From: an uncultured Eubacteriales bacterium
GTDB taxonomy: Bacteria; Bacillota; Clostridia; Christensenellales; Borkfalkiaceae
DNA: 21,228 nt
Assembly (NCBI GenBank): GCA_902767455.1
Contig: CACXHH010000092.1
Coordinates: 1 to 21,228, forward strand
Direction: 5' to 3'
A program made the translations under genes and the position numbers. Positions within the stretch are counted from its first letter, which is position 1. Every line of letters begins with the position of its first letter. The notes under the pieces were generated by a model. That model worked only from the letters and a program-made list of their open reading frames with translations. It was not told the origin of the DNA and did no database searches. Positions 7,694 to 14,204 of this stretch are shown piece after piece.

Positions 7694-9154
7694 TCAGCCT
7701 CTCCAGTAAGAATACATACCGTCAAGGTCGTGTTGGAGATTAGTGCGGTACGCTTCGAGTTTTGCTCTTATGTCGTCTGCCGATTTCATATCCCAGACGT
7801 GCTGAGTAGCAAGATAATCGGTGAAGTTATCTTTCCAGGTGCTGCCGTAGGTGTAGTAAAGCGCGCGCGTCCTACCCGAGATAACGTCGGTCTTGCCGGC
7901 GGCTGCCCAGAAGCCGAAGGTGTCGGAGTCGCCGTCCATAATGTCTACGAACAGCGAACGGCTTTCGGGAAGAACTTTGGTGTTGGTAGCCGTTTTGCAA
8001 ACCCAATCGCCTTCGTCGGAAATATAAGCCGAAGCAAGAGATTTGATGTTGGGTACCTGCTGACCGAGATACATGGTCATATTCTGACATTCGCTGCCCA
8101 TGCACAGCCATTTAGCGAATTTTACGGCTTCTTCTTTAACGTTGGATCTTGCCGAAACGCCGTAGCACATCGAACCTATCATGGAAGTAGACTTGGCGTG
8201 CGCGATGTTGGAGTTGTAGGGAACGGGGATAATGTCGTATTTAAGATCGGGGTTAGCCCAGAAGTCGGCGTTGTCCCAAGGCCCTATCCAGGTGAAGATG
8301 GTCTTGCCGTTTTCAAACAGCGTGTAAGCGTTGTCGCCGCTGTGGTCGGAGTCGGGCATTACGCCGTGAACGGTAGCGAGCTGAACGATATAGGTTATAG
8401 CCTGAATGAAAGCTTCGTCGATACCTTGTTTGGTACGGTCGTTCTTGTCGAAGTAATCGGCGCCGCCCGAGTAGAGCATAGCGTCCATTTCGCAGTAAGG
8501 AATAGCGTAAAGTCTGTTTGCGCCCGAAGTATTCTGGTCGGCGGTAAGGTCTTTACAAAGCTGCGCGAACTCGTCCCAGGTCATGGGCTGAAGCTTGTTG
8601 AGTTTTGCGTAAACATCGGCGGAGTTGAGCTTGTTTGCGGCGATCTGTCTGTCGAGAACGGTCTTGTTGTAAGCAAGCGTTACGGGGCCGAGATCCTTGG
8701 GGAAGCCGTAAAGCTTCGCGCCCGAACTTTTGCCGAGCGTTTTGGCGTCCATATTATAGTAGTATTCGTTGATACCCGTTTCCCAAAGACCGCCTATTTC
8801 ACTCGCAGTAACGTAGCTGTCGAGCGGGAGCATCGTGCCGGCGTCAGCCCACTGAACGAAGTCGGTATCGGGCATGAAGAATACGTCGGGTTTGGTCTTT
8901 TCGCTTTGGAACTTGGTCATATAAGTAGTCGATTCGTAGTGCGTGGGAACGATAACTACGTCGTCGTTAAGATCCATATAAGTATTGATGAGCTGGTTGT
9001 AGACGGAAACTTCGGCTGAAGAGCCCCAGTACCAGAAGGAAACTTTGGTCTTTCCGTCGGTAACGTTCTCACCGTTATCACAAGCCGTAAGCGCGCACGC
9101 GCTAACTAGCATGAGCGACGAAAGCATCATTGCTGCAAGTTTTTTGAATTTCAT
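7694..9154 (-). CDS. Extracellular solute-binding lipoprotein of a CUT1 sugar ABC transporter
   Basis: A 486-residue family 1 solute-binding protein that captures oligosaccharides outside the membrane and delivers them to the two permeases encoded downstream. The signal peptide contains two cysteines; LTAC with C25 is the better lipobox (C20 in LVSAC is the alternative). The mature protein has the expected SBP1 opening (KVSFWYWGSSAEVSVYNQL) and repeated aromatic residues typical of sugar-binding clefts, for example FTWIGPWDNADFW around 285 and WAAAGKTD. The start has a strong AAAGGAG site. It lies 93 nt downstream of the SGNH lipoprotein gene, with an 11-bp hairpin in the gap, and 127 nt upstream of the first permease. 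The ligand is not predictable but should match the products of GH43 and the esterases. Confidence 0.95.
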   Translation of the reverse strand: MKFKKLAAMMLSSLMLVSACALTACDNGENVTDGKTKVSFWYWGSSAEVSVYNQLINTYMDLNDDVVIVPTHYESTTYMTKFQSEKTKPDVFFMPDTDFVQWADAGTMLPLDSYVTASEIGGLWETGINEYYYNMDAKTLGKSSGAKLYGFPKDLGPVTLAYNKTVLDRQIAANKLNSADVYAKLNKLQPMTWDEFAQLCKDLTADQNTSGANRLYAIPYCEMDAMLYSGGADYFDKNDRTKQGIDEAFIQAITYIVQLATVHGVMPDSDHSGDNAYTLFENGKTIFTWIGPWDNADFWANPDLKYDIIPVPYNSNIAHAKSTSMIGSMCYGVSARSNVKEEAVKFAKWLCMGSECQNMTMYLGQQVPNIKSLASAYISDEGDWVCKTATNTKVLPESRSLFVDIMDGDSDTFGFWAAAGKTDVISGRTRALYYTYGSTWKDNFTDYLATQHVWDMKSADDIRAKLEAYRTNLQHDLDGMYSYWRG

Positions 9155-9193
9155 ATTTTTCTCCTTTATTGTTCTGTTTTTTATCGTGTAGCT

Positions 9194-9219
9194 TTGCCGA
9201 ACGGAAAACCGTTCGGCAA
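9194..9219 (-). terminator. Perfect 11-bp hairpin between SGNH lipoprotein and binding-protein genes
   Basis: TTGCCGAACGG (9194-9204) and CCGTTCGGCAA (9209-9219) are perfect inverted repeats around a 4-base loop. On the minus strand it is followed by AGCTACACGATAAAAAACAG, so there is no U tract. It is more likely an RNA processing or stability element, or a weak attenuator, than a full terminator. Confidence 0.5.
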
Positions 9220-9247
9220 GGCGTTCGATTTGAATTTTGACGAATTA

Positions 9248-11686
9248 TTATTCGTTTACGCCTATTTTGAGAGCTTTTTTGACGAGCTCGGTAAGTTTTG
9301 CGTAGCCGGCTGCGTTAAGGTGCAACTGGTCGGGGCTGAAGTAAGCTTTGAAATTGCCGTTTTCGTCGATAACCGCGGAAGCGAAGTCAACGAGTTTGAC
9401 GTAATCGTTTTCTGCGGCGAATTCTGCCATGAGTTCGTTGCATTTATCAATCATTTCGTAGAAATTGTGCTTTTCCGCGAGCGGAACTCTGTTGACGTTG
9501 ATAAGAGCTATTTCGGCTTCGGGAAGAAGCGTGTGTATCCTTTCGAGAGTCGTCTTTATCTCGTTGAATACGCTCTGCGCGCTTACCGTAGTGTTATAGG
9601 GGTTGAAGTCGTTGATACCTATCATATAGATAGCTCTCGTGAAGTTGTAGGTCGCGACTTCGTCGGCAAGCTTCGTCCAGTCGGGAGACTGCGTTCCGCC
9701 GATACCGATATTCATAATGTCGGTAAGTTCGGAGAAATCCGTCCTATACGTGTACCAAAGTTCGGTGTAGGAGTGACCGAAGATAAGAGTGTCCGTCGTT
9801 AAGATATCGGCAGTTTCGGTTATCGCGATATTGCCGAAGCTTGCGCCCGTGTAACCCCTTAAACCGACCTTCGTGCCGGGTAGAGTCACCTGATATTTAG
9901 CGTGGAGCGTGTTGTCTACGTAGCAGTAAGCCGTGCCGTCTTTGATAACGACGGTGAGCTTGTATTCCTTGCCCGAGTTGTACATAGCGGCGAGCGTCGA
10001 TACTTTAAGGTTTGCGTAAGCGCCGTCGTCAACGTACGCGAGAACGGGGTGGCCGCCCTTGTTGATGTAGAAGAAGTAATAGCTTACGCCCTCGGTTTCG
10101 AAGTAAGCTTCGAGATCGCCGTCGGAAAGCCCGAATACGAGCCCGCTGTCGCCGTTGGCGGTGACGGTAGCGGTATAAGTGCCGGAGATGAATTCCTGAC
10201 CGTCTTTGACCGCGAGAGATTTAACGGAAAGAGCCTGAACGTTGCTGCCTACCGCGCGGAATACGCCTTCTTTTATCGAATAGCCTTCGGGAGCGGTGAT
10301 TTCGACCTGTTTTTCAACGAAAGCGAAGTTTTCGTAAGTAGCCATAAGTCCGCCGGCTCTCAAACCGAATTCGGTGCCGAGAAGCGGAGCGCTGTCGCTT
10401 GCGGTGATAACGAGTTCGCCGTTTACGTAGCAGCGGATAAGCCCTGCCGTGAATTCTACTTTAAGCTCGTAGCTTTGTGCGAGCGGGAGCTGTTCGGCAA
10501 CGGAGAGTTCCTGCCAGGGGTTGCTCGCAGAGCCCGTTACTTTGCCGAGATAAGGTCTGTTGTCAACGTTCATAAAGAAGAAGTAATAGCTTACGCCCTT
10601 TTCTTCCCAGAAATTCGTGCGGTTAGCTCTGTCTACGCAGAAGATGATACCGTCGTCCCTTGCGTTTTCGAGTTTGGAAAGTTTAACGGTTATTTCGCCG
10701 CTTTCGAGTTTTCCGTCGGTGTATAACGCAACGTTTCTTTCGTCACCAAGGCTGGAAACGCCTGCGCCGAAAGGCGTGAATTTACCGTTATATACGGTGA
10801 AGTCGCCAACCTTTTTGGGAGCGTTGTAAGCGGGTTTGTCGTCCGCGTCGAAAGTCGCGGCTCCGAAGATAGTGCCCGAACCCTGCGCGCGCATACCGAA
10901 CTTGGCGCCCGTAAGTTTGCCCGTGGGAACGTTCGCGACTACTTCGCCGTTTACGCTTACCGTAGCGTAACCGTTTTCGCCGTCTTCAACGTAACCTACT
11001 TTGAAAGTATATTTCTTGGAAGGATCGTAAGTCGATCTGAAAGCTTCGGAAGAATCGAGTTCGTTCCAGGGAGAAGCGGCGGCGACGTCGACTTCAGCCA
11101 TAAGGAAGATGCCGTCTTTATTGATAAGAGCGCAGTAGTAGTGCGTGTCTTCCCAGAAGTTTTCGGGAGCGGCTTCGGTAACGCCGAAGATAACGCCGCA
11201 GTCGTTGGCGGTGACGGGAGTAACGTCTACCGTAAAGGAACCTTCGCCGAAAGCATTGTCTTCAACGAGAATAAGCGCGTCGCTCGAAGCGGTAACGATA
11301 TTCGTTCCGTCTTTGAACGCAACGCCGTGCGCTACCGAGAAAGTGGCTTTTTCAAATTTTGCTTCAAGAGTTATGTTCTTCGTCACGGGAGTATTCCAAT
11401 CGTAAAGCGTGTCGCCAAGGTACCAACCTAAAAATTCGTAGCCCGATTTTTTGAGTTGCCCGGAAGGTTCGGAAACCGTTCCGCCGGCGGGGACCGTCTG
11501 AGTCGTCGTTTTAAGTCCGACGAAAGTTACCGTGTAACTTGAAGGATTGTCGGAATTGCCTGTGCCTTGATTTGTCGAAGTGCTGTTCTTGGGATCCGAA
11601 TTGCCGTTATCGCAAGCGACGAATACGGAAAGCGAAGCGCACAGTAACGCGCACATGAGTACGATAAGAAAACTTCTTTTCTTCAT
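9248..11686 (-). CDS. Multidomain lipoprotein: InlB-type repeat, three LamG-like modules, C-terminal SGNH/GDSL hydrolase
   Basis: An 812-residue surface lipoprotein, probably an esterase that removes acyl groups from a polysaccharide (inference from SGNH and context). The signal peptide ends in FVAC with C25 lipidated. Residues 51-112 form an InlB/Listeria-Bacteroides type repeat (SGYEFLGWYL...DWNTPVTKNITLEAKF). Three consecutive LamG/CBM66-like beta-sandwich modules follow at about 116-300, 305-480 and 490-620; all share the pattern FW/YFE...YYFF followed by a C/V-x-V-N-G/D strand and GT-(E/K)-(F/V)-G-LR. The SGNH domain at 626-812 has S639 in FGHSYTE, glycines of NIGIGG near 661-664, N692 in GIND, and D786/H789 in DQLHLN. 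An upstream in-frame ATG at 11734 was rejected because AAGGAG lies 9 nt before the ATG at 11686 and the signal peptide starts there. Confidence 0.88.
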   Translation of the reverse strand: MKKRSFLIVLMCALLCASLSVFVACDNGNSDPKNSTSTNQGTGNSDNPSSYTVTFVGLKTTTQTVPAGGTVSEPSGQLKKSGYEFLGWYLGDTLYDWNTPVTKNITLEAKFEKATFSVAHGVAFKDGTNIVTASSDALILVEDNAFGEGSFTVDVTPVTANDCGVIFGVTEAAPENFWEDTHYYCALINKDGIFLMAEVDVAAASPWNELDSSEAFRSTYDPSKKYTFKVGYVEDGENGYATVSVNGEVVANVPTGKLTGAKFGMRAQGSGTIFGAATFDADDKPAYNAPKKVGDFTVYNGKFTPFGAGVSSLGDERNVALYTDGKLESGEITVKLSKLENARDDGIIFCVDRANRTNFWEEKGVSYYFFFMNVDNRPYLGKVTGSASNPWQELSVAEQLPLAQSYELKVEFTAGLIRCYVNGELVITASDSAPLLGTEFGLRAGGLMATYENFAFVEKQVEITAPEGYSIKEGVFRAVGSNVQALSVKSLAVKDGQEFISGTYTATVTANGDSGLVFGLSDGDLEAYFETEGVSYYFFYINKGGHPVLAYVDDGAYANLKVSTLAAMYNSGKEYKLTVVIKDGTAYCYVDNTLHAKYQVTLPGTKVGLRGYTGASFGNIAITETADILTTDTLIFGHSYTELWYTYRTDFSELTDIMNIGIGGTQSPDWTKLADEVATYNFTRAIYMIGINDFNPYNTTVSAQSVFNEIKTTLERIHTLLPEAEIALINVNRVPLAEKHNFYEMIDKCNELMAEFAAENDYVKLVDFASAVIDENGNFKAYFSPDQLHLNAAGYAKLTELVKKALKIGVNE

Positions 11687-11715
11687 CTTTTTATTCTCCT
11701 TATATTTTTTTTTAC

Positions 11716-11958
11716 ACTTTTTCTTGCCTCGCAAGAAAAAGTCATTATTGCTTAGGTATCGTGAGCCGCAAAAGCCTTAGGTAGTTATATTTTGACTATC
11801 GTCAAAGTTATATTCGGCTTACGCCGAGTTATATTTGCCTTTCGGCAAGTGATATTTTCGCTTACGCGAAAGTCGAATTAAGGATTATATTATAATAATT
11901 TATCGGCGATTTTAGCCCGAAGGCTTGAGCCCGCGCCACAAGGCAAAATCGCTTCGAC
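11716..11958 (-). repeat. Hairpin-array repeat, copy A (four small palindromes plus ACTTTTTC hairpin)
   Basis: Read on the minus strand this copy begins GTCGAAGCGATTTT, passes an AT-rich TTATTATAATATAATCC block, then four different stem-loops with 5-6 bp stems (TTTCGC, TTGCC, TCGGC, TTTGAC) separated by TATAA-like spacers, then CCTAAGG and a 12-bp hairpin ACTTTTTCTTGC/GCAAGAAAAAGT at 11716-11742. The four loops start at 11797, 11819, 11840 and 11862, a strict 21-22 nt period. An inverted copy lies at 15371-15601. Together with the module at 11976-12066 it fills the whole 374-nt gap between the YesL-like gene and the SGNH lipoprotein gene, and it ends just before the latter's ribosome binding site. 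No convincing promoter was found in this gap. Confidence 0.85.
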
Positions 11959-11975
11959 TACAATTACTGATTACT

Positions 11976-12066
11976 GTAAATTGCAAAGCAATTTACGTCG
12001 ACTATATATCAAAGCTCGCTTTGATATGCAAATATTGATTTTGTCAAAATTTGCGGTCGACTATTC
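11976..12066 (-). repeat. GTCGACTAT-bounded double-hairpin module, copy 1
   Basis: GTCGACTAT occurs at 11997-12005 and 12056-12064. Between them are a 10-bp hairpin (ATATCAAAGC/GCTTTGATAT, 12006-12027) and a near-perfect 11-bp hairpin (GCAAATATTGA/TCAAAATTTGC, 12028-12054). A further hairpin GTAAATTGC/GCAATTTAC (11976-11996) abuts on the left. The right-hand GTCGACTAT contains the TAG stop of the YesL-like gene. Copy 2 is at 14113-14204 in the same orientation. Confidence 0.85.
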
Positions 12067-12807
12067 CTGATTCCCGATTCCCGTTATTCCGTCGAACGTC
12101 CGTTTAGCCTTCAAAAGGAAGGATACCGCCGAAAAGGTGACGAAGGCAAAGCCGTAAAGTATCCACGCCGAAGTCTGCGCCACGAACGGAAGTATTATCG
12201 TTATCGCGAACGGCAACACGGCAAGCGCCGCAAACAGCGTTACCGACGGCTTTACGAGCAGAATTTTAAGCGAATTTTTGAGCGTATCGCCCATCTTGTC
12301 TTCAAAAAACACGTTCTGCGCCATGTTGAGAAACGCCGTGGGCACGACTATAAGCGTCTGCAACAAGCTTATCGCGACTGCCGCGCCTATAAACAGAACG
12401 TTGAAGTCGGTTGCGAGCCATATCACGGAAGAAGCGACGGCTATCGTCGCCGAGCCCCATACGGCAAGCCCATTGAGTAAGTACCTGCCGACGTTCTTTT
12501 TTAAACCTTCCTTAAACATCTGTCGCACGTCGCCGCGAAGTTGAAAAACTATCCCAGCAACGGCGTTTACGTAGCCCGAAAGCCCGATAAAATACAACAG
12601 CGTGGTCAAAAGCAAGCCGCCGTAACTTATTATATAATAATAGTAAAACGGCGCGCCGCTTATCATTATCAGCGAAGAGTAGCACTGGCAGATTATTATC
12701 CACGCGGCGAGCGGGAGCATGAACGGAAAAAGAAGGACGTTGGCGGCAAGAAGCGAAGTCCAGTTCGCGCCGAAGTTTTTCCAGAATTCTAACGTTTCAC
12801 GCTTCAT
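12061..12807 (-). CDS. Polytopic membrane protein, YesL/DUF624-like
   Basis: A 248-residue integral membrane protein with about six hydrophobic segments (roughly 17-39, 58-90, 108-130, 136-160, 188-209, 212-232). The N-terminal ETLEFWKNFGANWTSLL followed by a long hydrophobic stretch, and a short charged region before the third segment (RQMFKEGLKKNVGRYL), resemble the YesL/DUF624 proteins often found beside carbohydrate ABC transporters in Firmicutes. The molecular function of that family is unknown. It starts one base after the stop of the ArsR-like regulator (TAAAATG), so the two are co-transcribed and probably translationally coupled. Its stop codon and perhaps last codons lie inside a repeat that is also found at the end of the GH5 gene. 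The family call is moderate; that it is a membrane protein is certain. Confidence 0.7.
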   Translation of the reverse strand: MKRETLEFWKNFGANWTSLLAANVLLFPFMLPLAAWIIICQCYSSLIMISGAPFYYYYIISYGGLLLTTLLYFIGLSGYVNAVAGIVFQLRGDVRQMFKEGLKKNVGRYLLNGLAVWGSATIAVASSVIWLATDFNVLFIGAAVAISLLQTLIVVPTAFLNMAQNVFFEDKMGDTLKNSLKILLVKPSVTLFAALAVLPFAITIILPFVAQTSAWILYGFAFVTFSAVSFLLKAKRTFDGITGIGNQE

Positions 12808-12808
12808 T

Positions 12809-13741
12809 TTACACGTAGTCTACTCTGACGATTATGTCCTGCGGATAGTCGCCGAAGGTCTTGCCGAAGATATTCAGCCCGCCCCTGTGGCGCGCGTCGT
12901 CCTTGACGCCTATCCTTAAAGTGAAATACTCGTTTTCTTCGAGTTTTAAAGTATCTATCTCCGTGTCGCCCGCCTTTTCGGCGTCAATGAACACGCCGTA
13001 ACCGTCGACTCTTATATTCTTCATCAACCCGTATTGAGTTGAAAACTCCGACCACCATTTGGGCGTGAGCGTTCCGCGGCGGTCGCCGTAGTCGCCGAGA
13101 GAAGTGTAAGTGCATATCTCTTTCCCGTTTATCCAGAACGTTATATCCGAAGGCCACTCCATATTGAAGTTGGGAGCTTCCGAACACAGCTCCAGGCTGA
13201 CGTTCAGAACGAAAGCTCTATGCCCGTAAAGGTAGTAGTTGGGTATGCGGTACTCGACGTACCCGTGCGAAAACCACAGTATCCCCGCGCTCATGCGCGA
13301 CGGGTGGAAAAACGCCGAAGGCATATCGTCTACGCCTATAAATTCTTTGTCGGAAGCTATCCCGCAGATATTCGACGCTTTAACGTCAGTATAACTGCCG
13401 ATAGGTATCTCGAGCGACATGGTCTTTATCTTCTCTTCGACGGGCGTGTCGATATCGTCGAACTCTATCCTGACGGTATCGCAGCGGCGGGAAATCATCT
13501 TCGAGCTTCCCCTTACCCCGCTCGTCTTTGAAACGTTAATGAGCTTCGCCTGCTTTAAGATAGCCATGTGCGTCGAGAGCGTGGAAAGCGGAATATTGAG
13601 TATCACGCCTATCTCGTTTATGGTGTAACTGCCCTTTCTTAAAAGCCCGAGTATCTTTCGCCTTGACGACGACGCGAGCGCCTGGCATACCGCGTCGACT
13701 TCGCCGTCCTGCGTAAGGTCGTAATGAACTTCTTTTTTCAT
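12809..13741 (-). CDS. ArsR-type winged-helix regulator with large C-terminal putative sensor domain
   Basis: A 310-residue DNA-binding regulator. Residues 15-85 form an ArsR-like winged helix (ALASSSRRKILGLL, then INEIGVILNIPLSTLSTHMAIL as the recognition part). Residues 110-310 are a beta-rich domain with aromatic and glycine motifs: SLELCSEAP at 182-190, DITFWING at 199-206, GDYGDRRG at 216-223, WW at 229-230 and FGKTFGDYPQDI at 292-303. The same domain occurs in the regulator at 20136. No ArsR-type metal-binding cysteine pair is evident in the HTH, so a sugar or other organic ligand is more plausible (inference). It resembles predicted regulators grouped as COG4189. It is first in an operon with the YesL-like gene, has an AGGAG site and a strong own promoter whose -10 is bracketed by a dyad, suggesting autoregulation. 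Confidence 0.88.
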   Translation of the reverse strand: MKKEVHYDLTQDGEVDAVCQALASSSRRKILGLLRKGSYTINEIGVILNIPLSTLSTHMAILKQAKLINVSKTSGVRGSSKMISRRCDTVRIEFDDIDTPVEEKIKTMSLEIPIGSYTDVKASNICGIASDKEFIGVDDMPSAFFHPSRMSAGILWFSHGYVEYRIPNYYLYGHRAFVLNVSLELCSEAPNFNMEWPSDITFWINGKEICTYTSLGDYGDRRGTLTPKWWSEFSTQYGLMKNIRVDGYGVFIDAEKAGDTEIDTLKLEENEYFTLRIGVKDDARHRGGLNIFGKTFGDYPQDIIVRVDYV

Positions 13742-13805
13742 ACTTTCTCCTGCGGCAATAAAGCTGAATACGGCTTTTTTCGCTCGCGGCGAATACTACA
13801 CCCTT

Positions 13806-13829
13806 GTACGTTTATATTATACCACGTAC
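13806..13829. promoter_or_regulatory. Dyad GTACGT-N12-ACGTAC enclosing the -10 box (candidate autoregulatory operator)
   Basis: GTACGT (13806-13811) and ACGTAC (13824-13829) are inverted around the -10 hexamer. A bound dimer would block open-complex formation. The sharing of GTAC cores with the dyad at 13876-13901 supports one binding protein, most simply the ArsR-like product itself. This is inference. Confidence 0.5.
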
Positions 13830-13843
13830 GAAAAAACCGTCAA
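13816..13843 (-). promoter_or_regulatory. Sigma-A promoter of the regulator-YesL operon
   Basis: Minus-strand -35 TTGACG (13838-13843) and -10 TATAAT (13816-13821) with a 16-base spacer. Transcription would begin near 13809, about 68 nt before the regulator ATG. Confidence 0.8.
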
Positions 13844-13875
13844 TACTTTATTTGAAAAATTGAAAATATCAGCTT

Positions 13876-13901
13876 TGTACTTCGACTTTTTTCGAAGTAC
13901 A
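13876..13901. promoter_or_regulatory. 10-bp dyad TGTACTTCGA-N6-TCGAAGTACA upstream of the regulator promoter
   Basis: Perfect inverted repeat of 10 bp (13876-13885 and 13892-13901) centred about 80 bp upstream of the predicted transcription start. It may be a second operator or, in RNA from the GH5 side, a hairpin; it has no U tract on either side. A further GTAC lies at 13911. Confidence 0.5.
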
Positions 13902-14053
13902 CGTTTTATTGTACCGCTTTTCAAGCTTTTAAGCAAGTTTTTTTACGAAAAAATGCAATTTTTCAAAGAAGTATTTTACAGATAAAATATTTAACTATTA
14001 TTATAAATAACGGTTACGCCGTAAGGCGTAGCGAGAGTGAATAGTTTATCAGC

Positions 14054-14080
14054 ACTTTTTCTTTCGGGGCAAGAAAAAGT
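14054..14080 (-). repeat. ACTTTTTC hairpin module, third intergenic site
   Basis: ACTTTTTCTT and AAGAAAAAGT form a 10-bp stem. In minus orientation it is preceded by GCGGCTCCGACTGACAG and TAACGA, the same order as in the modules at 15556-15819. A 6-bp hairpin with loop GTAA (14015-14030) lies beside it. The 457-nt gap 13742-14198 therefore holds this module, the GTCGACTAT module, two dyads and the regulator promoter; no gene is seen in it. Confidence 0.75.
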
Positions 14081-14112
14081 CGTTAGAACTGTCAGTCGGA
14101 GCCGCTTGCGAT

Positions 14113-14204
14113 AATCGCTGAAAGCGATTTCGTGTCGACTATATATCAAAGCTTGCTTTGATATGCAAATTTTGATTTTTGTCAAAATTTGCGGTCGACT
14201 ATTC
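14113..14204 (-). repeat. GTCGACTAT-bounded double-hairpin module, copy 2
   Basis: GTCGACTAT at 14134-14142 and 14194-14202 enclose ATATCAAAGC/GCTTTGATAT (14143-14164) and a perfect 11-bp hairpin GCAAATTTTGA/TCAAAATTTGC (14165-14192). The adjoining hairpin is AATCGCT/AGCGATT (14113-14129), a different sequence from the one at the equivalent place in copy 1. The right boundary supplies the TAG stop of the GH5 gene. Confidence 0.85.

Noticed and set aside
7730..9019. 429-codon open frame on the plus strand opposite the solute-binding protein
   Set aside because: It is the antisense shadow of a clear SBP gene, has no start signals and no recognisable domain. Long antisense frames are common here because of codon bias.
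11687..11734. Extended start of the SGNH lipoprotein at 11734
   Set aside because: It adds a lysine-rich extension in front of a perfect signal peptide, and the good ribosome binding site serves the ATG at 11686.
11783..11873. CRISPR array
   Set aside because: Units repeat every 21-22 nt but the palindromes differ from each other and there are no repeat-spacer identities or cas genes.
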